From Faucicola osloensis_C (lineage in GTDB: Bacteria; Pseudomonadota; Gammaproteobacteria; Pseudomonadales; Moraxellaceae): a stretch of 64,000 nt of DNA. The stretch spans positions 1 through 64,000 of the forward strand of contig JABAHL010000004.1 in the NCBI GenBank assembly GCA_019353055.1, in the 5' to 3' direction. The notes under the pieces are model-generated. The model made no database searches and was not told where the DNA came from. It saw only the letters and a program-made list of their open reading frames with translations. Every line of letters begins with the position of its first letter. The stretch's first letter is position 1. Made by a program: the position numbers and the translations under genes. Positions 43,135-52,105 of the stretch are shown here, in pieces.

Positions 43135-44145
43135 ATGACTGCCTCATTGACGCCACAACAACTGATTCATCAATTACCCAAAGCCGAATTACACGTGCAT
43201 ATCGAAGGCACGTTTGAGCCGGAGCTGATGTTTGCCATCGCTAAACGCAACCAAATCGATATACCCTACCAAACCATTGAAGACGTCAAAAATGCCTACA
43301 ATTTTCATAATTTACAATCGTTTTTGGATATCTACTATGCCGGTGCAAACGTTTTGGTCAAACAGCAGGATTTTTATGACTTAGCGTGGGCGTATTTTGA
43401 AAAATGCCAGGCTGATAATGTGGTGCATACGGAGATTTTCTTTGACCCACAGACCCATACAGAGCGGGGTGTGGATTTTGCTACCTGTTTTCAAGGGCTT
43501 TATCAAGCCAGCTTAGATGCCAAAGCAAAAATGGGTATCACCTCGCATTGGATTTTGTGTTTTTTGCGTCATTTGAGCGAAGACAGCGCGTTTGCTACCC
43601 TTGAGCAGGCCTTGCCATTTAAAGATACTATCATTGGCGTGGGGCTTGACTCTAGCGAAGTGGGCAATCCGCCCGCCAAGTTTGAACGGGTATTTGCCAA
43701 AGCGCGAGCGCTTGGATTTTTGACGGTTGCGCATGCGGGCGAAGAAGGCGATCCCGCGTATGTCTGGGAAGCGTTGGATTTGTTAAAGGTCAATCGTATC
43801 GATCATGGTGTGCGCTCGGCAGAAGATGATAAACTCATGCAACGCTTGATAGCGGATCAAATGCCGTTGACGGTGTGTCCGTTAAGTAACCTTAAACTAA
43901 AAGTGGTGCAAAACATGGGCGAGCACAATATCAAAACCATGCTGCACCAAGGCGTGTGCGTGACGGTGAACTCAGATGACCCAGCGTATTTTGGTGGCTA
44001 TATGAATGACAACTTTGTCGCCATTGAGCAGGCGCTAGCGCTATCAAATGACGATATCAAACAATTGGCCATCAACAGCTTTAACGCGTCTTTTATAGGG
44101 GATGCTGAAAAACAGCATTGGATCTCAAAAATCGCATCGCTTTAA
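43135..44145 (+). CDS. Adenosine/adenine deaminase family protein
   Basis: A 336-residue zinc amidohydrolase. The metal site uses His20 and His22 (ELHVHIEG), His in VAHAGEEGDP, and the Asp pair in NSDDPAYFGGY. The sequence LQSFLDIYYAGANVL and FFDPQTHTERGVDF is closer to bacterial adenine deaminases of this fold (the Pseudomonas PA0148 type) than to classical adenosine deaminases. The likely reaction is adenine to hypoxanthine plus ammonia, in purine salvage. Substrate choice is inference. No purine-salvage neighbours. Confidence 0.85.
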   Translation: MTASLTPQQLIHQLPKAELHVHIEGTFEPELMFAIAKRNQIDIPYQTIEDVKNAYNFHNLQSFLDIYYAGANVLVKQQDFYDLAWAYFEKCQADNVVHTEIFFDPQTHTERGVDFATCFQGLYQASLDAKAKMGITSHWILCFLRHLSEDSAFATLEQALPFKDTIIGVGLDSSEVGNPPAKFERVFAKARALGFLTVAHAGEEGDPAYVWEALDLLKVNRIDHGVRSAEDDKLMQRLIADQMPLTVCPLSNLKLKVVQNMGEHNIKTMLHQGVCVTVNSDDPAYFGGYMNDNFVAIEQALALSNDDIKQLAINSFNASFIGDAEKQHWISKIASL

Positions 44146-44150
44146 GCTTT

Positions 44151-44174
44151 TAAATAAGCTGGTAAATAAGCTGG
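44151..44174 (+). repeat. 12-bp tandem duplication after the deaminase gene
   Basis: TAAATAAGCTGG occurs at 44151-44162 and again at 44163-44174, six bases after the stop codon; degenerate copies of AATAAGCT continue to about 44215. Confidence 0.8.
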
Positions 44175-44308
44175 AAGAAACAAGCTCGAAAAAATAGGCT
44201 GGCAGAAATAAGCTACAAGTAACGTGCATGCCAGCCTTAACCAACCTCACCCACTCAACATGGTGCGACAAACGCACCTGATGCTTAATTTCATAACGTT
44301 TAACTATT

Positions 44309-47236
44309 ATGCCCCAGACCATGCCTCACAATCTTGACCATCACACCCCCATGATGCAGCAATATCTCACGCTAAAAGCGGATTATCCCCATGCCTTAGT
44401 GCTGTATCGGATGGGCGATTTCTATGAGCTGTTTTTCGATGATGCCAAGCTTGCTGCCGATATTTTGGGCATCACCTTGACCCGACGCGGCAAAGATAAA
44501 CAGGGCAATACCATCCCGATGGCAGGCGTGCCGTTTCATTCGGCAGACGGCTATATTGCTCGGCTGATTAATGCTGGGCAAACCGTGGTGGTCTGTGAAC
44601 AAGTCGAAGAAGAAAAGTCAGAAGCCGTCTCAGAAGACAACCTAAAACACAATCTTGAAGAAAACACTGTAGCAACAGACACTGCAGCCAAAAGCACAGC
44701 AAAAAACACGGCAACAAAAACCAGCAAAACAAAAGCCAATGCCGCTAAGATTATGGAACGTAAAGTCGTCCGTACTTTAACCGCAGGAACATTGACCGAT
44801 GATAGCCTTATCACCCAAGGGCAGACGCCAACGGTCGTCGCGATCAGCTTTGCCAAACAGCAAATGTCGGTGGGATTGGCGCAGCTGGATTTGGCACAAG
44901 GACAAATCCGCGTCACTGAGCTTAACTGCGATAGCCATACTGCGCTACAAAGTGAGCTTGCTAACGCGCTCGCCCGCTTTGATCCCAGTGAAGTGCTGAT
45001 AGATGAGCAGCTGTCTGAGGCGTGGCAACATTTTTTGCAGGATTGTCTGAGCGCAAATAACCCAACAGCCACCCTACCGCCGATTTTGTCACAACCGCAC
45101 AGTTATTTTCTGCCCAATAACGCACTTGAACATCTGACCCAACATCTAAGCGTCTCCACGCTGGCAGGGTTTGGCATTGAGCAAAAACTGCTTGCCATCT
45201 CATCGGCATCGGTTGTGCTGCATTACGGCAAACAGACACAGCAAGCTGATTTACGCCATATTCGCAGCCTGCAGCTCGAGCATAACGGCGATTTTTTACA
45301 GCTTGATACTATCAGTCAGCAAAATTTGGAAATTTTTAAACCCGTGTTAGCATCGGGTATTTCGCTGTTATCGGTGATTGATCATTGCCAAACGCCGATG
45401 GGTAAACGTGCTTTAGTGCATCATTTGCACCGACCGCTACGCAATGTCACCCTGATTAACCGCAGGCTTGATGCGGTTGAACAACTGATGACATTACCGA
45501 TAGAGGCGTTTGAATTACTTAAACAAACCTTAAGCGAAATCAGCGATATCGAACGGATTGGGGGACGCATTGGCTTGGGTTCAGCAAAACCGACCGATTT
45601 GCTCAAATTGCGTCTGAGCTTGGCGCAAGCGTTAGCGTTGTCAAAGCAGTTACAGCAACATTTTGATTTTACCAACATAACGACGCTAACGGCTGAGACG
45701 CCTTTGCTTGCCATGCTTAGCAAACAGCTACCTGACTTAGCCTTAACTGACAGCTTTGCCAATATCCATGCCTTGCTAGAGCAAGCGATTGTCGATGAGC
45801 CGCCCGCCCACATTCGTGATGGCGGTATGATAAAAAAGGGCTATGACCCACAGCTTGATGAATGGCAAAATCTGCATGGCAATATCGAGCAAACTTTGGA
45901 AGCATTGGCGGCGCAAGAGCGGCAAAAAAACGACCTGCCCATGCTCAAAGTGGGCTTTAATAAAGTGAGCGGATTTTATTTTGAACTCAGTGCCCTACAA
46001 GCCAAGAACGCGCCTGAATATTTTACCCGTCGTCAAACGCTCAAAAATGCTGAACGCTTTATCACGCCAGCGCTCAAAACCATTGAAGAATCCTATTTAT
46101 CGGCTCAAGGGCAAGCGTTGACCCTTGAAAAACGTATCTATGAAAATCTGCTGGGTCAGCTCAAGTCACAGCTTGGCGATGTGCAGCGCCTTGCCAAAGC
46201 GATTGGGTATTTGGATGTACTTGCCAACTGGGTCAGCCTAACGCGTTTGCAGAATCGTTCTCATCATAATAAAAACTGGTGCCGCCCGTTGTTTAATACC
46301 ACTGACGATACCGCAAGCCTCAATATCCAAGGCGGACGCCATATCGTGGTTGAAGCAGGTCAACAGCGCCAAGCTCACCATCAGACGGCATCGCTTGACC
46401 CATTTGTCGCCAATGACTGTGTCATGGGAACAGCCACCCAACTTGAACGCTTAATGCTTATCACCGGGCCCAATATGGGCGGTAAGTCGACCTACATGCG
46501 TCAAACCGCGCTTATCGTGCTACTTGCTTGTTGTGGCGCGTATGTCCCTGCCCAGTCGGTGACGCTCGGTCGTATTGAGCGGATTTTTACCCGCATTGGC
46601 TCGGCAGATGACTTGGCAAGTGGTAAATCAACCTTTATGGTCGAGATGATCGAAACCGCCAATATCATGAACCAAGCCAATGCCAACTCATTGGTACTCA
46701 TGGATGAAGTCGGTCGTGGCACCAGCACCCAAGATGGTCTAGCGATTGCGCATGCGTGCGTGAATTATTTAGCAGAAAAAATCGGCTGTTTGACCCTATT
46801 TGCCACCCATTATTTTGAGCTTACTGAACTGGCTGAGCACCACCCCAAAATGTTTAATCAGCACCTTGTCACCCAAGAAATCAACGGGCAGTTACTACTA
46901 CTGCATAAAATCGCACCCGGGGCGACGCATCGAAGTTTTGGATTGCATGTCGCCAAAATGGCAGGTTTGCCGCAAGCCTTGTTAGCCCAAGCGCAATATT
47001 ATTTGGATAACCAAAGCGAACAAAAAAATTTGCCCAACCATCCTTTACCCTATCCATCAAAAGACGAGCGGCAAATGGGTCTGGATTTGCAGAGTGCAAC
47101 TTCTGACTATCAAACGTTGAAAACTGATGAATATAAACTTACTCAACAACTAAACGCCCTAAACCCTGATGAGCTGACGCCGAAACAGGCGTTAGAATTT
47201 ATTTATTCATTAAAGGAATTGTTAAAAAAAGCGTAA
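44309..47236 (+). CDS. mutS: DNA mismatch repair protein MutS with a low-complexity insertion
   Basis: A 975-residue mismatch-recognition ATPase. The mismatch-binding Phe-Tyr-Glu is at 38-40 (GDFYELFFDDA). Walker A is GPNMGGKS (720-727), and LMDEVGRGTSTQDG is Walker B. It is longer than the usual 850-880 residues. Part of the excess is an insertion of about 45 residues (about 102-148) between VVVCEQVEE and MERKVVRTLTAGT, composed largely of Lys, Thr, Ala, Asn and Ser. In E. coli this site is a short loop at the end of domain I. The beta-clamp and MutL surfaces were not examined. The fdxA gene follows 72 bp later, the typical order in Pseudomonas and Moraxellaceae. Confidence 0.96.
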   Translation: MPQTMPHNLDHHTPMMQQYLTLKADYPHALVLYRMGDFYELFFDDAKLAADILGITLTRRGKDKQGNTIPMAGVPFHSADGYIARLINAGQTVVVCEQVEEEKSEAVSEDNLKHNLEENTVATDTAAKSTAKNTATKTSKTKANAAKIMERKVVRTLTAGTLTDDSLITQGQTPTVVAISFAKQQMSVGLAQLDLAQGQIRVTELNCDSHTALQSELANALARFDPSEVLIDEQLSEAWQHFLQDCLSANNPTATLPPILSQPHSYFLPNNALEHLTQHLSVSTLAGFGIEQKLLAISSASVVLHYGKQTQQADLRHIRSLQLEHNGDFLQLDTISQQNLEIFKPVLASGISLLSVIDHCQTPMGKRALVHHLHRPLRNVTLINRRLDAVEQLMTLPIEAFELLKQTLSEISDIERIGGRIGLGSAKPTDLLKLRLSLAQALALSKQLQQHFDFTNITTLTAETPLLAMLSKQLPDLALTDSFANIHALLEQAIVDEPPAHIRDGGMIKKGYDPQLDEWQNLHGNIEQTLEALAAQERQKNDLPMLKVGFNKVSGFYFELSALQAKNAPEYFTRRQTLKNAERFITPALKTIEESYLSAQGQALTLEKRIYENLLGQLKSQLGDVQRLAKAIGYLDVLANWVSLTRLQNRSHHNKNWCRPLFNTTDDTASLNIQGGRHIVVEAGQQRQAHHQTASLDPFVANDCVMGTATQLERLMLITGPNMGGKSTYMRQTALIVLLACCGAYVPAQSVTLGRIERIFTRIGSADDLASGKSTFMVEMIETANIMNQANANSLVLMDEVGRGTSTQDGLAIAHACVNYLAEKIGCLTLFATHYFELTELAEHHPKMFNQHLVTQEINGQLLLLHKIAPGATHRSFGLHVAKMAGLPQALLAQAQYYLDNQSEQKNLPNHPLPYPSKDERQMGLDLQSATSDYQTLKTDEYKLTQQLNALNPDELTPKQALEFIYSLKELLKKA

Positions 47237-47308
47237 CGCGCTAAAATAATACGATTGTATTTTTTATGCTTTTAACATTTGTGCAACTAAAAAAAGGTAG
47301 CCACCGCC

Positions 47309-47632
47309 ATGACTTTCGTCGTTACTGATAACTGTGTTCGTTGTAAATATACTGACTGCGTTGAAGTCTGTCCTGTGGACTGTTTCTATGAAGGTCCGAA
47401 TTTTTTGGTCATCCATCCTGATGAATGTATTGACTGTGCGCTGTGTGAGCCAGAATGCCCTGCCAATGCGATTTTCTCAGAAGATGAAGTGCCAAAAGGT
47501 CAAGAAATATACATCGAACTGAATGCAGAACTCGCTGAAAAATGGCCAAACATCTCAGCCAGGCACGACCCACTACCCGATGCCAAAGAATGGGATGGCG
47601 TACCCAATAAACTACAATATCTTGAAAGATAG
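47309..47632 (+). CDS. fdxA: 7Fe-8S ferredoxin FdxA
   Basis: A 107-residue ferredoxin with one 3Fe-4S and one 4Fe-4S cluster. The cysteine pattern CVRCKYTDCVEVCPVDC then CIDCALCEPECP is that of Azotobacter FdI/FdxA-type ferredoxins, as is the C-terminal extension after about residue 60. It is an electron carrier with unknown partner. The ribosome site is AAAAAGGT. It follows mutS, a conserved neighbourhood, though no functional link is established. Confidence 0.95.
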   Translation: MTFVVTDNCVRCKYTDCVEVCPVDCFYEGPNFLVIHPDECIDCALCEPECPANAIFSEDEVPKGQEIYIELNAELAEKWPNISARHDPLPDAKEWDGVPNKLQYLER

Positions 47633-47667
47633 CCCTTCTAATATACGCCAGTTAGGGGATTTTTAGC

Positions 47668-47720
47668 AAGATACTATAAACAAGATGCTATAAATAAGAT
47701 GCTATAAATAACATGCTAAA
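47668..47720 (+). repeat. 14-bp tandem repeat after fdxA
   Basis: The unit AAGATGCTATAAAT occurs nearly four times (47668-47681, 47682-47695, 47696-47709, then a partial copy), differing by one or two bases. It starts 36 bp after the fdxA stop codon. Confidence 0.85.
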
Positions 47721-47740
47721 AAACAGCATATAGAACGAGG

Positions 47741-47772
47741 ACGGCAATCAGTGCATATTGATTGCCGTTTTT
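47741..47772 (+). terminator. Terminator after fdxA
   Basis: ACGGCAATCA (47741-47750) pairs with TGATTGCCGT (47759-47768), 8-nt loop, followed by TTTTT. Confidence 0.85.
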
Positions 47773-47835
47773 ATTTAGCCGCTTTAGCTTATTCTCTTTA
47801 GCTTAACCTATTTTTTTACGAATTGATTATGAAAT

Positions 47836-47865
47836 AAAAAACGCGCTATGGATTAGCGCGTTTTT
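47836..47865 (-). terminator. Terminator after suhB
   Basis: AAAAACGCGCTA (47836-47847) pairs with TAGCGCGTTTTT (47854-47865), 6-nt loop. It lies 16 bp past the suhB stop codon on the minus strand. Confidence 0.85.
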
Positions 47866-47880
47866 AGTGTCACAGTAACA

Positions 47881-48714
47881 TCAGCCTTTCACGGCACTGC
47901 CCCAAACTGGCACCACAGTTTGCATCAATGGTTTTAACAGTTTGATATTTGCCGCAAAGATAGAGCCTGTTTGCATGGCATTGTGTGCGCCTGTATGGTC
48001 AACCACAGTACCACGCGCTTCAGTGACAATCAATTCACCGGCGCAGATATCCCAAGGTTTGATAGACATTTCAAAATAACCATCAAACCGTCCCGCTGCG
48101 ACATATGCCAAATCTAACGCGGCTGAACCCACACGGCGCACTTGACCGCCTTGTTCGCAGATTTTTTGTAAGCTTTCAAAATGCTCTTTGGCATACGATA
48201 CTTTACCTTCTGCGCGGTTACGCTCAAGCGGATGACCTGTGGTAAAAAAGCCGCCATCAATGGTTTTATGCTCACTGACGCTGATACGGCGCTGGTTGAG
48301 GCGCGCGCCTTTACCACGACTGGCTGAGAACATCTCATCACGCACTGGGTCATAGATGATGCCATGTTCGGTGACGCCATTTTTTTGCACCCCGATTGAG
48401 ACACAAAAATGCGGTAAGCCATGAATAAAGTTGTGGGTACCATCTAATGGATCAATGACCCAGCACCAGTCTTTATCATTGCCCTTGCCTTCTTGTAGCC
48501 CAAATTCTTCGCCCAAAAACGAGTGGGTTGGGTAGCTTTCTTTGAGCATCGCGATCAATAATTCTTCGCTATAACGGTCGATTTGGGTCACCAAACCATC
48601 TAAGCCTTTGCTTTCAATCGTGAACTCTAGCTTGTGGCGATTGTTGTGTGCATTTAAAATCTCTTGACCTACTTTTTGGGCAGCGCGGGCTGCCATGACG
48701 ACCATCGGTTCCAT
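47881..48714 (-). CDS. suhB: Inositol monophosphatase family protein SuhB
   Basis: A 277-residue Mg-dependent phosphatase. The metal sites are GEE in SFLGEEFG, WVIDPLDGTHNFIHG, and PWDICAGELIV near the C-terminus. E. coli SuhB also acts in rRNA transcription antitermination complexes, and that role is possible here. The start is ATG 48714 (MEPMVVMAARA) with AAAGG seven bases upstream; an upstream in-frame start would add 30 residues overlapping dxs. It follows dxs by 35 bp on the same strand, so they are likely co-transcribed. Confidence 0.93.
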   Translation of the reverse strand: MEPMVVMAARAAQKVGQEILNAHNNRHKLEFTIESKGLDGLVTQIDRYSEELLIAMLKESYPTHSFLGEEFGLQEGKGNDKDWCWVIDPLDGTHNFIHGLPHFCVSIGVQKNGVTEHGIIYDPVRDEMFSASRGKGARLNQRRISVSEHKTIDGGFFTTGHPLERNRAEGKVSYAKEHFESLQKICEQGGQVRRVGSAALDLAYVAAGRFDGYFEMSIKPWDICAGELIVTEARGTVVDHTGAHNAMQTGSIFAANIKLLKPLMQTVVPVWGSAVKG

Positions 48715-48749
48715 ACTTGACCTTTTGTTGAAGGATAAAAATCTAAAAT

Positions 48750-50921
48750 TTATGACAAAATCGTTTGCATCTGTTTGACCACACCCGCGACATCTAGCCC
48801 ACAATCAGCTAATTGCTGCTCAGGGCTGCCATGCGCGATATATTTATCGGAGATACCGATGTTAATTAGCGTTGGCAAGGCTTGGCTGGTTTTTGCTGCT
48901 TGGGCAACGAGGTATTCATTGACCGCACTACCTGCACCGCCCATGACTTGGTGTTCTTCAAGGGTAACAATGGAGCAGTTTTGCGCCAATAAAGTATCCA
49001 GTAATTCGCTGTCTAACGGTTTAACAAACCGCATATTATAAACAAAAAACGTCGTCGTTGGGTAAGTTTCGGCTAAGTTTTGACACGCCGTGACCGCCGT
49101 CTTTACCATGGTACCAAAAGCAAGCACCGCAACTTTTTTCGCCGCGTTGCTCGTATCTACTCCAGTGGCTTCGATAGTCTGCTCAAGCGCTGCCTTACCG
49201 ATTGGATACATCGCTTGGTTTTTATCAATCTCTGCGCCAATGCCATTACCGCGTGGATAACGCACCGCAGAGGGTCCAATATGCTCATAACAGGTATTGA
49301 GTAAGTTATAGCACTCATTCTCATCTTTGGGACAAGCAATCACCATATTGGGCACAGTTCGCATAAAGGCGATATCAAACACTCCCGCATGGGTCGCACC
49401 GTCTTCACCGACCAAGCCCGCACGGTCAATGGCAAACATCACGTTGAGATTTTGCAAAGCCACGTCGTGAATCAGTTGGTCATAGCCACGTTGTAAAAAT
49501 GTGGAGTAAATCGCGACAATCGGTTTGACGCCTTGGGTCGCCATACCACCCGCTAGGGTCACTGCGTGTTGCTCGGCAATCGCCACATCAAAGAATTGGC
49601 TTGAAAAGCGCTTGGCAAATTCGGTCATGCCTGAGCCTTCAGCCATCGCAGGGGTAATCGCCATCAGTTGTTTGTCAGTGGCGGCTTTATCGCAAATAAA
49701 CTCACCAAACACTTGCGAGTATTTCTTGGCGGGAGTAGCTACAGTAGCTACGGGCTTTTGGCTGTCAACTGGCACAGATTTTTCTTGCGCTGGGTTAATT
49801 TTTTTAAGTTTGGTAATGGCATGATACGTAATCGGGTCGCATTCTGCCGGTAAAAAACCTTTACCTTTGACCGTATGCACATGGACAAGTACCGCACCTT
49901 TCAACTGCTTGACCCGTTCAAACACTTGAGTCAATTTGGCGACATCATGCCCATCAAATGGTCCAAAATACTGAAAACCGATGGCTTTAAATAAGTTTTC
50001 GGGGAACACTTCATCAATGAGTTTATTGGCGATTTTCTCAGGCAATGTCTCTAACTGAGAGGGTTTTGGAATACCTTTTTCTGCCAATTTTTCGACAATT
50101 TTATTGGGCAGGCGCGATGTCCAGTCATCTAAAGCTTCATTTGCCATGTGCAAATAATGACGAATACGGCGGTCTTCACTGGAGATGACGCGCTTGGTAA
50201 AAATTGCATCACCGTTTTTATCGATATCGACTGCCAAACCACGCTGCCAAAGTGTGGCTAAATGTTTAGAAAATCCGCCCGTTGCCTGTGAGATTGACAT
50301 GTCATTATCGTTGAGCACCACAATCAAATCCGCATTTTGCTGCACCGCGTCATTCATCGCTTCAAACGCCATGCCGCCTGTCATAGCACCATCACCGACG
50401 ATGCTAACCACTTTGTCTTTTTTACCCAGATAGCGCATAGCAAGCGACATACCTAGCCCTGCAGAAATCGCCGTCGATGAATGCCCAACGCCAAAAGTAT
50501 CATACTCAGACTCATGACGCTCGGGGAAGGCGGTCAGCCCATGTTGGCTACGAATGGTGGTGAGCTTGTCACGGCGACCCGTTAAAATTTTGTGGGGATA
50601 GGCTTGGTGCCCTACGTCCCAGACAATTTGGTCTTTGGGTGAATTAAAGACATAATGCAGCGCAATGGTGAGCTCAACGACGCCAAGGTTAGAACCAAAA
50701 TGCCCGCCGCTGACACCTGTCGTATACAGTAAAAACTCGCGCAGTTCATCTGCTAATTGCTGCAATTGCGCGGTACTGAATTTTTTTAGGTCATCAGGAC
50801 TATCCACCCCATCAAGCAGCGGCGTATGCGGTTTTAGCATAGGGATGGTATCAAAGGTTTTTAATGGGTATTTTTGGTTAGCTATTTTAGTTTTTGACAT
50901 ATCTTGGCTGACACTTTTCAT
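48750..50921 (-). CDS. dxs: 1-deoxy-D-xylulose-5-phosphate synthase
   Basis: A 723-residue thiamine-diphosphate enzyme that condenses pyruvate and glyceraldehyde 3-phosphate, the first step of the MEP isoprenoid pathway. Its product also feeds ThiG (thiamine) and pyridoxal synthesis. Thiamine-binding motif: GDGAMTGGMAFEAMNDA with NDNDMSIS. The glutamate proton relay is in AIAEQHAVTLAGG. The N-terminus has about 25 residues before the family start; ATG 50900 is an alternative to ATG 50921. The middle (about 385-400) has a Lys/Pro/Val/Ala-rich linker longer than usual, making the protein about 100 residues longer than E. coli Dxs. Confidence 0.95.
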   Translation of the reverse strand: MKSVSQDMSKTKIANQKYPLKTFDTIPMLKPHTPLLDGVDSPDDLKKFSTAQLQQLADELREFLLYTTGVSGGHFGSNLGVVELTIALHYVFNSPKDQIVWDVGHQAYPHKILTGRRDKLTTIRSQHGLTAFPERHESEYDTFGVGHSSTAISAGLGMSLAMRYLGKKDKVVSIVGDGAMTGGMAFEAMNDAVQQNADLIVVLNDNDMSISQATGGFSKHLATLWQRGLAVDIDKNGDAIFTKRVISSEDRRIRHYLHMANEALDDWTSRLPNKIVEKLAEKGIPKPSQLETLPEKIANKLIDEVFPENLFKAIGFQYFGPFDGHDVAKLTQVFERVKQLKGAVLVHVHTVKGKGFLPAECDPITYHAITKLKKINPAQEKSVPVDSQKPVATVATPAKKYSQVFGEFICDKAATDKQLMAITPAMAEGSGMTEFAKRFSSQFFDVAIAEQHAVTLAGGMATQGVKPIVAIYSTFLQRGYDQLIHDVALQNLNVMFAIDRAGLVGEDGATHAGVFDIAFMRTVPNMVIACPKDENECYNLLNTCYEHIGPSAVRYPRGNGIGAEIDKNQAMYPIGKAALEQTIEATGVDTSNAAKKVAVLAFGTMVKTAVTACQNLAETYPTTTFFVYNMRFVKPLDSELLDTLLAQNCSIVTLEEHQVMGGAGSAVNEYLVAQAAKTSQALPTLINIGISDKYIAHGSPEQQLADCGLDVAGVVKQMQTILS

Positions 50922-51239
50922 TGCTTACAGGCACTCGGTGAGCCCTGTTGACACAGGTGAAAAAAATAAATAGTTAAAACGCACAATGACTATCGACACC
51001 TTATTGCTGGCACAAAATTGGCACAAAATACGGGCACAAAGTTGACAGACTGCCAAAGCGTTGGGCGCTTGAAAATCTAGGTGGCTAAGCTGGCATTACC
51101 AGCTTTGAATTGCCAATGTGGCGCATGAATGTGGCATAATAGCATTTTTTTGTTGATTAAACATCAAACCTCGCTATTTTAGATTGTATCTTATAGCTTC
51201 TATAAAGTTTAGCTTAGAGCCTTGAATTTTTGATAAATT

Positions 51240-51267
51240 TTGACAAAAAAGTTGTGTTATATAGGAT
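51240..51267 (+). promoter_or_regulatory. Probable ribA promoter
   Basis: TTGACA (51240-51245, perfect -35) and TAGGAT (51262-51267) are 16 bp apart. Transcription would begin near 51275, giving a leader of about 150 nt. Confidence 0.5.
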
Positions 51268-51289
51268 GCCAACCTAGCTTGCGGTTTAT

Positions 51290-51315
51290 GGATAAGATGC
51301 GTAATGACGCTATCC
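51290..51315 (+). promoter_or_regulatory. Bulged hairpin in the ribA leader
   Basis: GGATA (51290-51294) pairs with TATCC (51311-51315), and GCGT (51299-51302) pairs with ACGC (51307-51310) around an AATG loop, with a 4-nt bulge on the 5' side. No T run follows directly, so it is not a simple terminator. It lies 15-20 nt into the predicted leader. Confidence 0.4.
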
Positions 51316-51422
51316 TTCTTGATATTTTAATCAATGCCTTCATGTAAAGGGCACTTTTATTTTTGGGTTTACCGACTTGGTTCAGTTGTTTGGGTCAGTG
51401 GGTCATTTTTTTGGAGTAGTGG

Positions 51423-52064
51423 GTGTCGTATCAATTTATCACGCAAGCAACCTTACCAACAGCGCATGGGCTATTTGATATTCATGTGTTTGAAGATACG
51501 GACGACACGGCACGCGATGCGCTGGGCAATCGCAAACATGAACACGTTATGCTGACGGCAGGCTTGCCCACGGCTGATAAATCCAAAATCCCATTGGTAC
51601 GCATTCATAGCGAATGTTTGACAGGGGATGCCTTTAGCTCGCTTAAATGCGACTGCGGTCCTCAGCTCAATGCTACCATGCAGATGATTCAAGCTTATGC
51701 TAAAAATGGCGGCTGCGGTGCGATTTTATATTTGCGCCAAGAAGGACGCGGGATTGGACTGACCAACAAAATCCGTGCCTATGCGTTGCAAGACCAAGGA
51801 CATGATACGCTAGATGCCAATTTGCTGCTCGGTTTGCCTGCCGATGCTCGCACCTATGAGATGTGCAAGCCGATGCTTGAGCATGTCGGTGTGGATAAGG
51901 TAAAGCTGATAACCAACAACCCCAACAAAATTGACTACCTCAATGATATTGGTATTGAGGTGGTAGCGCGCGTACCGCTGTTGGTGGGTGTCAACCCCCA
52001 CAATGAAGCCTACCTCAACACCAAAAAACAGCGCATGGGGCATATGATTGAGAATGGCTTGTAA
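51423..52064 (+). CDS. ribA: GTP cyclohydrolase II
   Basis: A 213-residue zinc enzyme converting GTP to the pyrimidine precursor of riboflavin. The zinc cysteines are Cys65, Cys76 and Cys78 (SECLTGDAFSSLKCDCG). The active-site stretch is YLRQEGRGIGLTNKIRAY, and the Tyr/Arg block ANLLLGLPADAR follows. Start is GTG 51423, six bases after GGAG; it matches the family N-terminus. Only the RibA domain is present, without a fused RibB. Its leader is unusually long for such a gene. Confidence 0.96.
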   Translation: MSYQFITQATLPTAHGLFDIHVFEDTDDTARDALGNRKHEHVMLTAGLPTADKSKIPLVRIHSECLTGDAFSSLKCDCGPQLNATMQMIQAYAKNGGCGAILYLRQEGRGIGLTNKIRAYALQDQGHDTLDANLLLGLPADARTYEMCKPMLEHVGVDKVKLITNNPNKIDYLNDIGIEVVARVPLLVGVNPHNEAYLNTKKQRMGHMIENGL

Positions 52065-52105
52065 AATTCACTGTCATGACATGACACAAAACCTATTGTT
52101 TATTG

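Larger units (their letters stand above)
50922..51422. other. 500-bp gap between dxs and ribA
   Basis: Divergent gap with no convincing gene. Contents: an imperfect 11-bp tandem repeat of GGCACAAAATT (51009-51043, three copies); a TTGACA/TAGGAT promoter pair (51240-51267) facing ribA; a bulged hairpin in the ribA leader (51290-51315); and the ribA ribosome site GGAG at 51413. No FMN riboswitch sequence was recognised. Confidence 0.6.

Noticed and set aside
44551..45072. 173-codon minus-strand frame opposite mutS
   Set aside because: It is a shadow of mutS; Val/Cys/Ser-rich with no recognisable domain.
51246..51422. FMN riboswitch upstream of ribA
   Set aside because: The expected conserved blocks of the RFN element are not present; only a simple bulged hairpin is seen.
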